Shown piece after piece: positions 33,499 through 42,501 of a DNA stretch of 64,000 nucleotides (position 1 is its first letter; each line of letters starts with the position of its first letter). Below the pieces are notes generated by a model. That model did not search any database. It worked only from the letters and a program-made list of their open reading frames with translations, and was not told the origin of the DNA. The position numbers were made by a program, and so were the translations under genes. The stretch is from Alphaproteobacteria bacterium (GTDB lineage Bacteria > Pseudomonadota > Alphaproteobacteria > Sphingomonadales > Sphingomonadaceae), in contig JAFAZW010000038.1 of NCBI GenBank assembly GCA_019239415.1, forward strand, positions 1-64,000. Direction: 5' to 3'.

Positions 33499-35166
33499 AT
33501 GCCGAGAACCCTGCTTGCGATGCTGCTCGCGGCCGCGGCCGCGCCGGCCTTCGCCCAGCCGCACGACGACCATCCGATGCCGCCGCCCCAGACGCTGGCC
33601 GACTGGGCGAAGGGCGCGCGGCTCTACGACGGCCTGGGCACCTTCCACCGCGCCGTCACCACCTCCTCGCCCGAGGCGCAGCGCTACTTCGACCAGGGGA
33701 TGCGCTACATCTGGGCGTTCAACCATGACGAGGCGACGCGGTCCTTCGCCCGCGCGGCGGAGCTCGATCCCGGCTGCGCTTCCTGCTGGTGGGGCGTCGC
33801 GCTGACCTTGGGGCCCAATTACAACATGCCGCTGATGGCCGAGCCGCGGGCCAAAGCGGGATGGGAGGCGCTGCAGAAGGCGCAGGCAGCCGCGCCGCGG
33901 GCCACATCCGTCGAGCAGGCGCTGGTCGCCGCCCTCGCCGTGCGATTCCTCGGGCCCAGGCCGCTCGATCCGTCGAACAGCGCCGCGCCGCTCAAGGCCT
34001 ATGTCGAGGCGATGCGCGGCGTCGCGACGCGCTTCCCGGCCGACATGGACGTGCAGACGCTCTATGCCGAAGCCTTGATGAACACCAACCCGTGGAAGCT
34101 GTGGAATGCCGACGGCACGCCCGGTCCCGGCACGCCGCAGATCCTCGCGGCGCTGAAGACGGTCCTGGCGAGGGACCCCGGCCATCCCGGCGCCAACCAT
34201 TATTGGATCCACGCCGTCGAGGCGTCGCCGCATCCCGAGCAGGCGGCCGCTTCGGCCGAGCGGCTGGTCGGGATGATGCCGGCGGCCGGCCATCTCGAGC
34301 ATATGCCGGCCCACATCCTCCAGCGCGTCGGCCGCTACGAGGAGGCGGCGGAAGCGAACCGCAAGGGCGCGGCCGCCGACCTCGCCTATCTCGCCGCCAC
34401 CGCGCCGCCCGATTATTACCCGATGTACCTCATTCACAATTTCCAGTTCCTCGCCTTCGCGGCGGCGATGGAAGGGCGCAAGGCGGAGACGATCGACGCG
34501 CTCCGCAAGGCGAAGGCGGCGGTGCCCGAGGCGATGCTGCTCGGCATGCCCGGCCTCGATTGGTCGGTCGGCTATCTCTACGACGGCATGGCGCGCTTCG
34601 GGATGTGGGACGCCATCCTCGCCGAGCCGCGGCCGAACCCGAAGCTCGCCGGCCTCACCGCCGCCTGGCTCCAGGCCCGCGCCGCCGCCCTCGCCGCCAC
34701 CGGCAAGCCGGCGGAAGCGGAAGCGCTCTCCGCCGAGCTCGACCGCCTCATCGCCGCGACGCCCGCGGCGGCGACCCAGGGCCAGAACCTCGCCCGCCCC
34801 CTCTATGAGATAGGCGCGCTCAAGGCGAAGGCCCGCATCGCCTCCGCGCGCGGCGAGAAGACGAAAGCGGTCGCCCTCCTCATGGACGCGGTCGCGAAGG
34901 AGGACGGGCTCTCCTACGACGAGCCGGAGGACATGTTCTTCCCGACCCGCCACCTGCTCGGCGCCGCTTTGCTGGCGGCCGGACGCGCCGGCGAAGCCGA
35001 GACGGTCTACCGGGCCGACCTCCAGCGCCACCCGCACAACGCCTGGGCGCTGCAGGGCCTGCGCGCGGCTTATGCGGCGCAGCGCAAATATCCGGGCGAG
35101 ATCGATCCCGAAGCCGACCGCGCCTGGAAGCGGGCCGACGTGCGGCCGGCCGGCTCCGCTTATTGA
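33499..35166 (+). CDS. Exported TPR-repeat protein
   Basis: A 555-residue protein with a signal peptide (LLAMLLAAAAAPAFAQ). RYFDQGMRYIWAFNHDEATRSFARAAELDP and GCASCWWGVALTLGPNYN form TPR-like helices near the N-terminus, and further TPR-like pairs occur to the end (AGEAETVYRADLQRHPHNAW). The CASCWWG piece is reminiscent of haem or metal motifs but lacks C-x-x-C-H. Homologues are usually annotated only as TPR proteins. The 3' end overlaps the convergent AraC gene by seven bases. Confidence 0.82.
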   Translation: MPRTLLAMLLAAAAAPAFAQPHDDHPMPPPQTLADWAKGARLYDGLGTFHRAVTTSSPEAQRYFDQGMRYIWAFNHDEATRSFARAAELDPGCASCWWGVALTLGPNYNMPLMAEPRAKAGWEALQKAQAAAPRATSVEQALVAALAVRFLGPRPLDPSNSAAPLKAYVEAMRGVATRFPADMDVQTLYAEALMNTNPWKLWNADGTPGPGTPQILAALKTVLARDPGHPGANHYWIHAVEASPHPEQAAASAERLVGMMPAAGHLEHMPAHILQRVGRYEEAAEANRKGAAADLAYLAATAPPDYYPMYLIHNFQFLAFAAAMEGRKAETIDALRKAKAAVPEAMLLGMPGLDWSVGYLYDGMARFGMWDAILAEPRPNPKLAGLTAAWLQARAAALAATGKPAEAEALSAELDRLIAATPAAATQGQNLARPLYEIGALKAKARIASARGEKTKAVALLMDAVAKEDGLSYDEPEDMFFPTRHLLGAALLAAGRAGEAETVYRADLQRHPHNAWALQGLRAAYAAQRKYPGEIDPEADRAWKRADVRPAGSAY

Positions 35167-36236
35167 CGGGCCGCGGCGGCGGCGGCGCGGACGCTGCGCG
35201 GGGTCCGTCCGGTCCAGCGCCGATAGGCGCGCGAGAAGGCCGCCGGTTCGGAGAAGCCGAGCAGGTAGGCCGTCTCGCTGACCGACAGGCGCCGCCGCGC
35301 CAGATACTCTTCCGCAAGGCGGCGGCGAAGGCCGTCGAGCACGGTCGCGAAGTTCGCGCCCTCCGCCCGCAGCCGCCGCGCGAGGGTGGCGCGGCTCAGG
35401 CCGAGCTTCGCCGCGGTCGCCGGCAGCGTCGCGCCGCCCTGGTGGAGCACGGGGGCGAGCAAAGCCTCCACCTTGCCGCGCATCGTCGCGCCGGCATCGA
35501 GCGCCTGCAGCAGGGCTTCGGCCCGCTCCTTGAGGATGGCGAAGACATAAGGGGACGGGAGCGGAGCCTTGACCTTCATCCACTCGTCGCCGCTCAGCCG
35601 CACCGCATTCCAGCGGCTCTCGAAGACCACCGGCACGCCGAAAATCCGGGCATATTCGTCCGCATAGGGCGGTGCCGCGTGGGTGAAGTGGACCTCCTTC
35701 CAGACGGAATCCCCGCCGAGCCGCCGTCCGGAGGTCCGCATCCGCGCGAACGAGGATTCGCTCAGTTCGGGAAAGTCGTTCGGGTTCTTGCGCATGTCGA
35801 CCAGCCACAGCTGGCCGTCGACGTTGCGAAGGACGCAGCGCTGTCCCTCCGCCGCTTCCTCGAGCTCGACCTCGATGGCGAGACGGGTGAAGCGGGGAAG
35901 AAGCGCGAAGGCCTCGGCGACCGTGTCGCAGGCTTGACCCATCAGCCCGACGATCGAAAGCTCGGTGATATCGAAGGCGTCGCCGAAATGGAGCGCGAAC
36001 GCCTCGTCTCCGGTCAGCGCCTTGGCCGCGCGCATGAGTGCCTTGTAGCGCTCGAAGGGGATGCGTCGGTCGGGGTCTTCGAGGTCCACGGCCTCGATGC
36101 CGGCGGCATTCAGAAGCGCCGGGCGGTCGGCGCCCCCGGCGACGGCAAGATCGACGAGTGCGCGCGCGAAGCCGGCGGCGCAGGTCTCGCCCCGCCCCTC
36201 GCAGAGTCCGGCGGTCGCTGCCCGTGCCGTCGCCAT
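35160..36236 (-). CDS. AraC-family transcriptional regulator (OruR/ArgR-like arabinose-binding type)
   Basis: 358-residue regulator with an N-terminal AraC_binding_2/'Arabinose_bd' type domain (RIPFERYKALMRAAKALTGDEAFALHFG) and a C-terminal double helix-turn-helix: LPATAAKLGLSRATLARRLR and LSVSETAYLLGFSEPAAFSRAYRRWTGRTP. It faces the TPR gene convergently and a dehydrogenase gene divergently across 211 bp, which may be its target. Confidence 0.9.
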   Translation of the reverse strand: MATARAATAGLCEGRGETCAAGFARALVDLAVAGGADRPALLNAAGIEAVDLEDPDRRIPFERYKALMRAAKALTGDEAFALHFGDAFDITELSIVGLMGQACDTVAEAFALLPRFTRLAIEVELEEAAEGQRCVLRNVDGQLWLVDMRKNPNDFPELSESSFARMRTSGRRLGGDSVWKEVHFTHAAPPYADEYARIFGVPVVFESRWNAVRLSGDEWMKVKAPLPSPYVFAILKERAEALLQALDAGATMRGKVEALLAPVLHQGGATLPATAAKLGLSRATLARRLRAEGANFATVLDGLRRRLAEEYLARRRLSVSETAYLLGFSEPAAFSRAYRRWTGRTPRSVRAAAAAARQ

Positions 36237-36447
36237 CGTGCTTCCCCCGCCCCGAGGATCGGCTACAAAGCGCGCCGGGGCAAGAGCGAATGAGCTGCAC
36301 GATCATGCGACTGAGCCTGTGCGTCATGGCCAGGCGGCGAGAGGTCGCTAGCCTCGGGCCGGTGAAGCCGACGTACCTCGCGCACGCGCCGCCGGGCGGC
36401 GCCTCCACCCGCCCCAACGGCGCCATTGGCATGCGGGCGCCCGCTCC

Positions 36448-37431
36448 ATGAAGGCAGTCGTCCGGCACGCTTATGGCGGCCCCGAGGCGCTCCGGTTCGA
36501 GGAGGTGCCGGCGCCGACGCCGGGGCCGCGGGACGTGCTGGTCCGGGTCCGGGCCGCATCGGTCAACGCGATGGACGCGCACATGCTGCTCGGCCGGCCC
36601 GCCGTCGCGCGGCTGTTCACCGGCCTCGTCCGCCCGCGGGACGGGCGGATCGGCGTCGACCTGGCGGGGGAGGTCGTGGCGGTCGGGGAGGAGGTGCGCC
36701 GCTTCCGGCCGGGGGACGCCGTGTTCGGTGTCGCGCGCGGCGCGTTCGCGGAGCTGGCCTGCGCGGCCGAGGGCAAGCTCGCCCGCATGCCGCCCGCTTT
36801 GTCGTTCGACGGGGCCGCAAGCATTCCCGTCGCCGGCTCGACCGCGCTCCAGGGGCTGCGCGACGCGGGCCGCGTCGCGCCGGGCCGGAAGGTGCTGGTG
36901 CTCGGCGCCGGCGGGGGCGTCGGCAGCTTCGCCGTGCAGATCGCCCGCGCAGTCGGCGCGGACGTCACCGCCGTCACGCGCGCCGAACATGTCGAACGCA
37001 TCCGCGCGCTCGGCGTCCGGGAAGTGTTCGACCGCGCCGCGGGGGACCCGGCCGCCGGGGACGCGGGCTACGATTGCATCTTCGATCTCGGCGGCATCCG
37101 CGGGTTCGGCGCCCTGCACGGCCTGCTCGCCGCCGAGGGGCGGGTGGTCGCGGCGGGGGTCGGCGGCCTCGGACGGCCCACGCTCGGCGGGATGACGGCC
37201 TGGGGCGGCCGCATCGCCGGCGGTCTGCTGCGGTCCCGCCTCGGCCGGCGCAAGCTCGTCTTCACCATGGCCGCCGTCCGGCCGGACGACCTCGATCTGC
37301 TCGCCCGATGGGTGGAAGCGGGCACTCTCCGCCCGCCCGTCACCGCCCGTTTCCCGCTTGCCGGCGCGGCCGACGCGATGCACGCGCTGCTCGGCGGGCG
37401 GACCGGCGGGAAGATCGTGATCCTGCCCTAA
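36448..37431 (+). CDS. Zinc-type alcohol dehydrogenase / quinone oxidoreductase family (MDR)
   Basis: NAD(P)-dependent medium-chain dehydrogenase of 327 residues. MKAVVRHAYGGPEALRFEEV and RVRAASVNAMDAHMLLGRP are the N-terminal catalytic domain; VLVLGAGGGVGSFAVQIARA is the dinucleotide fold; GGKIVILP ends the protein. The structural-zinc cysteines are absent, so it belongs to the zinc-independent quinone-oxidoreductase-like branch. Substrate unknown. Confidence 0.88.
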   Translation: MKAVVRHAYGGPEALRFEEVPAPTPGPRDVLVRVRAASVNAMDAHMLLGRPAVARLFTGLVRPRDGRIGVDLAGEVVAVGEEVRRFRPGDAVFGVARGAFAELACAAEGKLARMPPALSFDGAASIPVAGSTALQGLRDAGRVAPGRKVLVLGAGGGVGSFAVQIARAVGADVTAVTRAEHVERIRALGVREVFDRAAGDPAAGDAGYDCIFDLGGIRGFGALHGLLAAEGRVVAAGVGGLGRPTLGGMTAWGGRIAGGLLRSRLGRRKLVFTMAAVRPDDLDLLARWVEAGTLRPPVTARFPLAGAADAMHALLGGRTGGKIVILP

Positions 37432-37520
37432 TCGCGGTCGAGCCGTTTGCGGACGACGACGAGCGTCGGGATCACCAGCACGGCGACCAGCAGCAGGGTG
37501 ATCGCGATCTTCAGCTCCAT
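37428..37520 (-). CDS. Small single-pass membrane peptide, 30 aa
   Basis: Below the track's length limit. Reads MELKIAITLLLVAVLVIPTL then VVVRKRLDRD: one hydrophobic helix with a positively charged C-terminal tail. AGGAG lies six bases before the ATG, an excellent ribosome-binding site. It begins nine bases after the stop of the secreted protein gene on the same strand, so it would be co-expressed. It overlaps the convergent dehydrogenase stop. Function unknown; it may be a small membrane regulator. Confidence 0.62.
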   Translation of the reverse strand: MELKIAITLLLVAVLVIPTLVVVRKRLDRD

Positions 37521-37529
37521 CAGGCGCTC

Positions 37530-38339
37530 CTATTTCGCCGGCGCGGCCGGCGCGGCAAGGGACGCCATCAGCCTGGCGAGCTGCTCGGGCAGCCGCGCGC
37601 GGACGGCGGCGACGTCCTTGCGCCACTCCGCCTCCGGCCGCTGCGACGGGACGTATTTGCCGTCGCCGACCAGCACGATGGTGCGGCCGATCCGGCCCGG
37701 CGCCGTCGGCACCTCCTTCTGCGTACCGTGCTGGAGGTTGTAGCTGGTCTCTTCCATGCCAGCGCGGCAGACGAAGTCGACGTCGCCGGCGGCGTCGCGG
37801 CGGGCGGCCGTGCGCGCTTCGAGGGCGAGCGCCACCTTGACGATCGTCTCGCGCTGCGCGCCCGTCAGCGTGGCCGCGAAGGGCCAGACCGTGGGATTCC
37901 ATTCGTTCATCAGCTGCGCGATGCGATGTTCCGGCGCGGAGCGATCGCCGCACCGCGCGCCGTCCACCGCGATCGCCGCCAGCGCATAGAAGGACGCCAT
38001 CAGCGCCGTCTGCCGCAGCTGCGACCTGGGCTCGTCGGGCAGGCCCTCGGCGCCGACCCAGAGCAACCGCGCGTAGAGCATCGTCACGAACGCGCCATTG
38101 CCCTCCATCATCCGCGCCTTCAGCCAGTTGAGGTCGGCCATCAGGTCGGCCTGGCGGCGGACCCCGGCGACGCGCGCGCCGAGCGCTTCGTAATCGCGCG
38201 CCGCGAGCAGGCGGTCGAGCGCCGCCGGCTGATGGTCGGCCGACACCATGGCATCGTTCGGCGCCTGCGCCGCCGGCGGCGCGGCCTGGCCCGCCGCGGC
38301 GGCGAGGAGGGTCATGAGGCTGGTCAAGGCGAGCGGCAC
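37530..38339 (-). CDS. Secreted protein of unknown function, promoter side split by IS
   Basis: 269-residue protein with a signal peptide (LTSLMTLLAAAAGQAAPP). The rest is helical (ADLMADLNWLKARMMEGNGAF) with a late C-terminal block DVDFVCRAGMEETSYNLQHG; no family is recognised. Start taken as GTG 38339; an ATG at 38315 is also possible. Before the IS630 insertion this GTG lay 10 bases after the sugar-transporter stop, so it was the second gene of that operon. Confidence 0.72.
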   Translation of the reverse strand: MPLALTSLMTLLAAAAGQAAPPAAQAPNDAMVSADHQPAALDRLLAARDYEALGARVAGVRRQADLMADLNWLKARMMEGNGAFVTMLYARLLWVGAEGLPDEPRSQLRQTALMASFYALAAIAVDGARCGDRSAPEHRIAQLMNEWNPTVWPFAATLTGAQRETIVKVALALEARTAARRDAAGDVDFVCRAGMEETSYNLQHGTQKEVPTAPGRIGRTIVLVGDGKYVPSQRPEAEWRKDVAAVRARLPEQLARLMASLAAPAAPAK

Positions 38340-38365
38340 GGCCGGAAGCTTAGAGCATTCTGCAT

Positions 38366-38973
38366 TTAGATGGATGCATATCCGGCGTTGGCGATGTAGT
38401 TGGCGCATTCGTCTGGTGTGAAGCGGTCGAGGAGGGAGCCGATGCGACGCCAGGTTGCCTCGACCGTTCGCTCGGCGGCTTTTCTGAGCAGGGTCTTGAG
38501 CTTGGCGAAGACCTGCTCGATCGGGTTGAGGTCGGGGCTGTAGGGTGGCAGGAAGAGCAGCCTGGCGCCGGCGCCGCGGATCGCCTTGCGGACGCGATCT
38601 CCCTTGTGGCTGCCGAGGTTGTCGAGGACGACGATGTCGCCGGGGCTCAGGGTCGGGATCAGCATCTGCTCGACCCAGGCGGTGAAGCTGACGCCGTTGA
38701 TCGGCCCGTCGATGACGCAAGGGGCGTCGATGCGATCATGGCGCAGCGCGGCGATGAAGGTCATCGTCTTCCAGTGACCGTGGGGGGCCTTGGCCTTCAG
38801 GCGCTGCCCTCGCCGGCAGCGACCGTGGGTCCTGAGCATGTTGGTCTTGGCCCAGGTCTCGTCGATGAAGACGAGCCGCCGAGGGTCAAGCCGCGCCTGG
38901 TAGCGCTTCCAGCTCGCCCGCCGACGCGCCACGTCGCGTCGGTCCTGCTCGCTGGGCAGAACGCTTTTTTTTG
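38366..38973 (-). CDS. IS630-family transposase, catalytic part (orfB)
   Basis: DDE catalytic half. [13 protein letters not shown] gives the first Asp, [16 protein letters not shown] the second, and [19 protein letters not shown] the final Glu. It is reached from orfA by a change of frame at a run of eight A, so it has no start of its own; the track ORF begins at 38932 after the shift site. Confidence 0.9.
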
Positions 38974-39314
38974 AAGCTGATGCCCGCGCCGGTGAAGAAG
39001 CGCGACAGCGTGCCGGTATCGGTCCTGAGCTCCCGCTCGGCCGCCAGCCTCGCGCACAGCGCCGCCAGCGTCAGGTCCGGCTCCGCCGCGATCGCCGCCA
39101 GCAGCCAGTCGCGGTGCGGCTCCAGCTTCGAGCGCCGGTAGCCGCCCATACGCGCACAATGCCGGTCGCCAAGCCGCTCCAGGCGCTCAAGCCACTTCAC
39201 CGCCGAGGACTCGCTCACCCCGAAGCGACGAGCCGCCGAACGACGGCTCTCGCCGCCCACCAAAACCGCGTCGATCACACGCTCGCGAAGATCCTGGGAA
39301 TAAGCTCGAGGCAT
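38886..39314 (-). CDS. IS630-family transposase, DNA-binding part (orfA)
   Basis: [20 protein letters not shown] and [26 protein letters not shown] form the N-terminal helix-turn-helix of IS630 transposases; a second block ([16 protein letters not shown]) precedes the shift site TTC-AAAAAAAA-GCG. Reading straight on gives a short unrelated tail. MPRAYSQ at 39314 is the usual start; the track begins six codons earlier. Confidence 0.9.
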   Translation of the reverse strand: MPRAYSQDLRERVIDAVLVGGESRRSAARRFGVSESSAVKWLERLERLGDRHCARMGGYRRSKLEPHRDWLLAAIAAEPDLTLAALCARLAAERELRTDTGTLSRFFTGAGISFKKKRSAQRAGPTRRGASAGELEALPGAA

Positions 39315-39406
39315 AAGGGCTGGCCTCCTCACACCAGCCCTCAGCTTGAATCACAACACAGCCGCGTTGGGAATCCCCAATCGATTCAATCTAAGCTCAG
39401 CGTGCT

Positions 39407-40672
39407 CTAATGAATCGTGGCGGGCGGCTCGATGTCCGCCGCCGCGATCCGCGCCCTCCGCGCCGCCAGCGCGAAGAGGACGATCACCGCATAAGCCGCG
39501 GCCGGCACGGCATAAGCGGTGCTGCGGCCGGCGACGTCGGCGATGTGGCCGTAGAGCTGCGGCAGGAAGGCGCCGCCGACGATGGCGACGCAGAGCAGGC
39601 CGGAGGTGGAGGCGTGGCTGGCGGTCGAGCGCTCGAGCGCCAGGGTGAAGATGGTCGGGAACATGATCGAATTGAACAGGCCGACGGCGATGGCGGCATA
39701 GCCGGCGACCGGGCCTGCCGTACCCAGCGCGACGAGGCAGAGCGCGACGGCCACCGCGGCGGCGAAGGCGAGCAGGTTGGCGGCTGCCAGGCGCGTCAGG
39801 AGGGCGCTCCCGGCGAAGCGGCCGATCATCGCTCCGAGCCAGTAGAGCGAGACCAGCTCCGCCGCCTTTTCGAGCGGCATGGCGAAGACGCGCGGCTCGG
39901 CCAGGAAGAGGGCGAGCAGGCTGCCGATCGAGACCTCGGCGCCCACATAGAGGAAGATGGCGAGCGCGCCGAACAAGGCCCAGGAGGAGCGCAGCGCGCC
40001 CCAGGGCGAGGCGGCGACGGTCGCGCCGGGCGCGGCCGCCTCGATCCGGCGCCGCTGCGTCCAGATGAAAGCGATGAGCAGCGCCATCAGGCCGGCGACC
40101 ACCAGGAAGGCGGTGTGGATGTGGCCGAGCGCCTCGGTCCGCGCCGCGGCGTCGACGGCGCCGCCCTTGTGCGCCGCGCCCTGGAGCATGATCCGCGCGC
40201 CCAGATAGGGGCCGATCACCGTGCCGAGCGAGTTGAACGCCTGGCTCAGCACCAGCCGGAAGTGGCTCTTCGCCGGGTCGCCGAGCGCGGCCGAGAGCGG
40301 ATTGGCCGCGACCTGCAGCGCGGTGATGCCGCTCCCCAGCACGAACAGGCCGAACAGGACCAGGTTGTAGGTCTCCTCGAAGGTCGCGAGGAGGATGATC
40401 AGGCAGGCCGCCAGCATCGCCGCGAGCGACAGGAGGATGGTGCGGACGTGGCCGGCGCGCGTGAGCAGGGCCGCCGCGGGCAGCGACACGATGCCGTAGC
40501 TGATGAAGAAGGCGAACTGGGTGAGCAAGGCCTCGCGATTGTTGAGGCTGTAAATGCCCTTCACCGCCGCGATGAGCGGGTCGATGATCGAGGTGATGAA
40601 GCCCCAGGCGAAGAACAGGCTGGTGACCGTGATGAACGCGGCCGTCGCGCCGCCCGCCTTAGCCCGATCCAT
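39407..40672 (-). CDS. Sugar MFS transporter, FHS (FucP-like) family
   Basis: Twelve-span major facilitator of 421 residues in the inner membrane. SLFFAWGFITSIIDPLIAAVKGIYSL and LGSGITALQVAANPLSAALG are hallmarks of the fucose/glucose-galactose:proton symporter branch. The ATG at 40672 was chosen over the track's much longer shadowed start. The stop codon TAG is partly supplied by the inserted IS; the original was TAA. Divergent from manA, with which it forms a sugar-use module. Confidence 0.9.
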   Translation of the reverse strand: MDRAKAGGATAAFITVTSLFFAWGFITSIIDPLIAAVKGIYSLNNREALLTQFAFFISYGIVSLPAAALLTRAGHVRTILLSLAAMLAACLIILLATFEETYNLVLFGLFVLGSGITALQVAANPLSAALGDPAKSHFRLVLSQAFNSLGTVIGPYLGARIMLQGAAHKGGAVDAAARTEALGHIHTAFLVVAGLMALLIAFIWTQRRRIEAAAPGATVAASPWGALRSSWALFGALAIFLYVGAEVSIGSLLALFLAEPRVFAMPLEKAAELVSLYWLGAMIGRFAGSALLTRLAAANLLAFAAAVAVALCLVALGTAGPVAGYAAIAVGLFNSIMFPTIFTLALERSTASHASTSGLLCVAIVGGAFLPQLYGHIADVAGRSTAYAVPAAAYAVIVLFALAARRARIAAADIEPPATIH

Positions 40673-40741
40673 CCCGCTCCCTTTTCGCTTGTCTGGAGCG
40701 GGCTTAGGGGACAGGAGACCGGCCGGGCAAGGGGCCGATGC

Positions 40742-41506
40742 ATGAAGCTTGAAGCGCGCCAGGTCGAGAAGCCGTGGGGGCGGACGCGCTTGCCGCCGCC
40801 GTTCGGCGATACCGGCGGGCGGCGCATCGGCGAGATCTGGTTCGAAGGCCCCGCGGATCTCCCCCTCCTCGCCAAGTACATCTTCACCGGCGAGAAGCTC
40901 TCCGTGCAGGTGCATCCCGACGATGCCGCGGCGCGGGCGCGCGGGCTGCCGCGCGGGAAGAGCGAATGCTGGTACATATTGGACGCCGAGCCCGATGCGG
41001 CGATCGGCCTCGGCCTTAGCGCGGAGACGCCCCGCGAGGCGCTCCGCGCCGCCGCCGCCGACGGCAGCATCGAGGGGCTGATGGACTGGGTGCCGGTCGC
41101 GGCCGGCGACTTCTTCTTCGTGCCGGCGGGGACGATCCACGCCATCGGCGCCGGCATCGCCCTCCTCGAGTTCCAGCAGGCGAGCGACGTCACCTACCGG
41201 CTCTACGATTACGGCCGGCCCCGCGCGCTGCACCTCGACGACGCCGTCGCCGTCGCCGCGGCGGGGCCGTACGTCCGGCGTCCGGATCCGCGGCCGCCGT
41301 CGTTGGTCGAGAGCCCGCCCTTCTCGCTGCTGCGCGCGACCGAGGCGCCGGTCCCGCTCGAGGACCGCCGCCGCTGGGTGCTGCCGGTCGAGGGCGAAGC
41401 GCGCGCCGGCGGCGAGACGGCCGGTCCGGGCGAATGTCTGGTCGTCGCGCCAGGCGTGCCGCTCGACCTAGGCGCCGGCGCGGTCGCCTTCGTCGGCGCC
41501 GAGTAG
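40742..41506 (+). CDS. manA: Class I mannose-6-phosphate isomerase
   Basis: Zinc cupin enzyme interconverting mannose-6-P and fructose-6-P. KPWGRTRLPPPFG, the metal ligands in SVQVHPDD and KSECWYIL, and FVPAGTIHAIGAG are all present. 254 residues, the short class I form. The transporter is divergent across 69 bp and the ROK kinase converges, so the three likely serve one sugar pathway. Confidence 0.88.
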   Translation: MKLEARQVEKPWGRTRLPPPFGDTGGRRIGEIWFEGPADLPLLAKYIFTGEKLSVQVHPDDAAARARGLPRGKSECWYILDAEPDAAIGLGLSAETPREALRAAAADGSIEGLMDWVPVAAGDFFFVPAGTIHAIGAGIALLEFQQASDVTYRLYDYGRPRALHLDDAVAVAAAGPYVRRPDPRPPSLVESPPFSLLRATEAPVPLEDRRRWVLPVEGEARAGGETAGPGECLVVAPGVPLDLGAGAVAFVGAE

Positions 41507-42376
41507 CCGGGCCGCCATCGCGACGGGGCCGAGCGGCCCTGCCTGGTCGCCGAGCGCAGGGGCGCAGACATAGGATTCGGGGTCGGGGATCGGCATGTAG
41601 CCGGCCATGCTGTCGATCAGCAGGCGGCCGATGCGCGGCAGCAGATGCGGCTGGCGTTCGATCACGCCGCCGCCGATCGCGATCCGCCCCGGCGCCGCGG
41701 CGCAGACGATGACGTGGCAAAGCTGGGCCAGCGCCTGCGCGACGCCGTCCCAGACGGGATCGTCAGGGCGGAGCGAGCCGACATCGCGGCCGCCGAGCCG
41801 GGCCCGGATGGCGGTGCCGGAGGCGAGTCCTTCGACGCAGGCGCCGTGGAACGGGCAGGCGCCGGGCCAGTCGTCGCCGGCGAGGCGCGGCACCCGCACG
41901 TGGCCGAGCTCGCCATGGAGGAATCCGCGCGGCGGGCGGCCGTCGACGATCAGGCCGACGCCGACGCCCGTCCCGACCGTCACATAGGCGAAATCCGCGA
42001 GGCCCCGCCCGGCGCCCCATCGCATCTCCGCGACGGCGGCGCCGTTGACGTCGGTGTCGAACGCCGCGGCGACGCCGAGGCTCGCGGCGAGCGGCCCGAG
42101 CACATCGGCGTCCCGCCAGCCTGGCTTGGTGGTCGAGGTGATGAAGCCGTAGGTGGGCGACGCGGGGTCGAGATCGACGGGGCCGAAGCTGGCGACGCCG
42201 AGCGCCTCCACGCCGTCCCAGCGCCGCAGCACCGCGGCCAGCGCATCCAGCGTTTCGTCCGGCCGCGTGGTCGGCACCCGCGCCTGGTCGATCACCGCGC
42301 GGCCCTGGGCGAGGGTCGCGACGCACTTGGTGCCGCCGAGCTCGACACCCGCGATCCTCGGTTCCCTGTGCGGCAT
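41468..42376 (-). CDS. ROK-family sugar kinase (fructokinase-like)
   Basis: Phosphorylates a hexose, probably fructose. AGVELGGTKCVATLA is the ATP phosphate motif; FDTDVNGAAVAEMRWG and the zinc-binding HGELGHVRVPRLAGDDWPGACPFHGACVEGLASG match bacterial ROK fructokinases. The start MPHREPRIAGVELGG at 42376 replaces the longer track ORF. It overlaps the manA 3' end by 39 bases convergently. 302 residues. Confidence 0.9.
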   Translation of the reverse strand: MPHREPRIAGVELGGTKCVATLAQGRAVIDQARVPTTRPDETLDALAAVLRRWDGVEALGVASFGPVDLDPASPTYGFITSTTKPGWRDADVLGPLAASLGVAAAFDTDVNGAAVAEMRWGAGRGLADFAYVTVGTGVGVGLIVDGRPPRGFLHGELGHVRVPRLAGDDWPGACPFHGACVEGLASGTAIRARLGGRDVGSLRPDDPVWDGVAQALAQLCHVIVCAAAPGRIAIGGGVIERQPHLLPRIGRLLIDSMAGYMPIPDPESYVCAPALGDQAGPLGPVAMAARLLGADEGDRAGA

Positions 42377-42441
42377 TGCGGCGATGGCGGCCTCCCGTCG
42401 CCCTCTCTGCCGCCGCCGGCGCGGGAGATCAAACGGCAAGG

Positions 42442-42468
42442 AGCCGCCGGGGTCCACGCCCGGCGGCT
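42442..42468 (-). terminator. Hairpin downstream of the flp gene
   Basis: AGCCGCCGGG and CCCGGCGGCT pair over ten bases around a seven-base loop, 34 bases beyond the pilin stop. The following tract on the minus strand is only weakly T-rich, so it is a possible rather than certain terminator. Confidence 0.5.
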
Positions 42469-42501
42469 TCCAGCAAAGCTTCGAAACGCAGGCCCGGCGG
42501 T

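Larger units (their letters stand above)
38351..39409 (-). mobile_element. IS630-family insertion sequence
   Basis: About 1,055 bp bounded by TA dinucleotides (38351-2 and 39408-9), the duplicated target typical of IS630/Tc1-mariner. Imperfect terminal repeats begin GAGCATTCTGCATTTAGATGGA on the left and, inverted, GAGCACGCTGAGCTTAGATTGA on the right. It carries orfA and orfB of the transposase on the minus strand. It inserted at a transporter stop codon. Confidence 0.93.

Noticed and set aside
36280-36447. Small plus-strand ORF MSCTIMRLSLCVMARRRE in the AraC/dehydrogenase gap
   Set aside because: No ribosome-binding site and no domain; probably intergenic regulatory DNA.
33466-37953. 1,495-codon minus-strand ORF
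   Set aside because: It is an antisense shadow of the TPR, AraC and dehydrogenase genes in high-GC DNA; it is Arg/Gly/Pro-biased and holds no recognised domain.
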